A stretch of DNA of 64,000 nucleotides from Plotosus lineatus (lineage: Eukaryota; Chordata; Actinopteri; Siluriformes; Plotosidae): positions 83,531,550-83,595,549 of the forward strand of contig CM045729.1 in NCBI GenBank assembly GCA_024760905.1, given 5' to 3'. The translations under genes and the position numbers were made by a program. The notes beneath the pieces were generated by a model. It was not told the origin of the DNA, searched no databases, and saw only the letters and a program-made list of their open reading frames with translations. This document shows, in pieces, positions 63,330 to 64,000 of the stretch (within the stretch, counting starts at the first letter, position 1; every line of letters starts with the position of its first letter).

Positions 63330-64000
63330 GTGAGGCGCTCCACCGAAAATAGGCACTTGTCACGCAGACCACTTTTGAGATAAAGGCCAGAAAAGTAAAA
63401 ATGGTCCATTTTTATCAAAATTCGGATTTTTGCATAAACCATTCAAACAAGTATTCAACTATCACTTGCTCACATGAAATTGACTAAAACTCATTAAAAA
63501 TGTCTTTTTTTTTTTTTTCATTTTTCTGGCGAGTACCCTCATAAAACTAGATAAAAACAGTAGCAAAACTTACTGTTTTTTTTTTTGCAATTATTCACCG
63601 AGTTCGGTATAAGACACACTATAATCCATACACCAGAAGAACGGCCGTGAAGTAGTCTTTCCATTTCGGATACTGTTTTGATATTAAAATGCTGTTTCAG
63701 CGAATAAAATAAAGGTTATGAAGACAATATGCGCAAAACAATGCACGCTAGTTGCAAAGGAAGATCTGAAATGAGCACACTGATTGGTCAGCTCGGGCTT
63801 GCACATGCGCAGTTCCCATTACACATTAACTTCCAGTGTTAACTTCCGGTTTCTGGTTTACTGCATGCTGAATTTATCTCCGACTTTCTCTTCAATAACA
63901 GTCATTAAGTTTATTTATAAGATTGTGAATGCACATACTTTCTGAAAAAGAAGAGTGAAATGTCATCTGTGATGTCTTAGTATACTGTAAATGGATTGGG
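63330..64000 (+). repeat. Inverted second copy of the 45.7-46.3 kb module
   Basis: Inverse of 45780-46265, with shared AAAGTAAAAATGGTCCATTT, AGCTCGGGCTTGCACATG, ATAACAGTCATTAAGTTTAT and CTTCCGG. It keeps about 220 bp (about 63420-63640) that the other copy has lost. An ATG at 63991 lies at the position of the 45779 start codon; the coding part continues beyond the window. Confidence 0.75.

Overview
The window looks like teleost fish nuclear DNA. Nearly everything recognisable is a transposable element of a kind common in ray-finned fish: RTE, L2/Rex1-like and I/Nimb-like LINEs, a Sushi-like Ty3/gypsy element, fish-type endogenous retrovirus pieces, Tc1, hAT and Tigger/pogo DNA transposons, and a tRNA-derived SINE. 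Long (AC)n and (AT)n microsatellites separate them. Species cannot be named from the sequence. The only convincing host gene is a C2H2 zinc-finger exon on the minus strand (39.5-40.6 kb). A 95-nt orphan exon with clean splice sites (4.85-4.94 kb, minus) is a second host-gene candidate.

Layout. 0-8.5 kb: truncated Sushi-like gag-pol with one 5' LTR, an L2-like LINE scrap, the orphan exon, a second LTR-like unit, a LINE remnant, an RTE copy. 8.5-14.4 kb: a long inactive RTE on minus, head to head with another RTE that was split by an hAT element, itself carrying a Tigger-like element. 14.4-20.3 kb: a degenerate reading frame with ~17-residue repeats, a LINE remnant, another hAT/Tigger pair, a Tc1 copy. 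20.3-25.5 kb: L2-like 5' end, a SINE, and an endogenous retrovirus pol-env remnant interrupted by a Sushi solo LTR. 25.5-33 kb: second Sushi gag, two RTE copies around (AT)n arrays, an I/Nimb-like LINE, Tigger-type MITEs. 33-39 kb: two Tc1 copies that share the same coding lesions. 39-41.5 kb: zinc-finger exon and a SINE. 42.2-46.35 kb: one hAT element holding an RTE insertion and a promoter-plus-small-gene module. 47-54 kb: Tc1, a DUF7869-like transposase remnant, SINE, ankyrin-like remnant, Tigger fragments. 54-64 kb: retroviral leader and gag-like start, a LINE, a Tc1, SINE/RTE nest, a Tigger with an RTE insertion, and an inverted second copy of the 45.7-46.3 kb module.

The insertion order is readable because many elements keep target-site duplications (TSDs). 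RTE machinery evidently also moved the SINE, whose body carries RTE 5' and 3' sequence. The best leads are the self-priming signature of the Sushi-like element, the RTE-SINE pairing, the internally deleted RTE copies, the Tc1 copies with shared lesions, and the duplicated 45.7/63.6 kb module with a spliced 46-codon frame.
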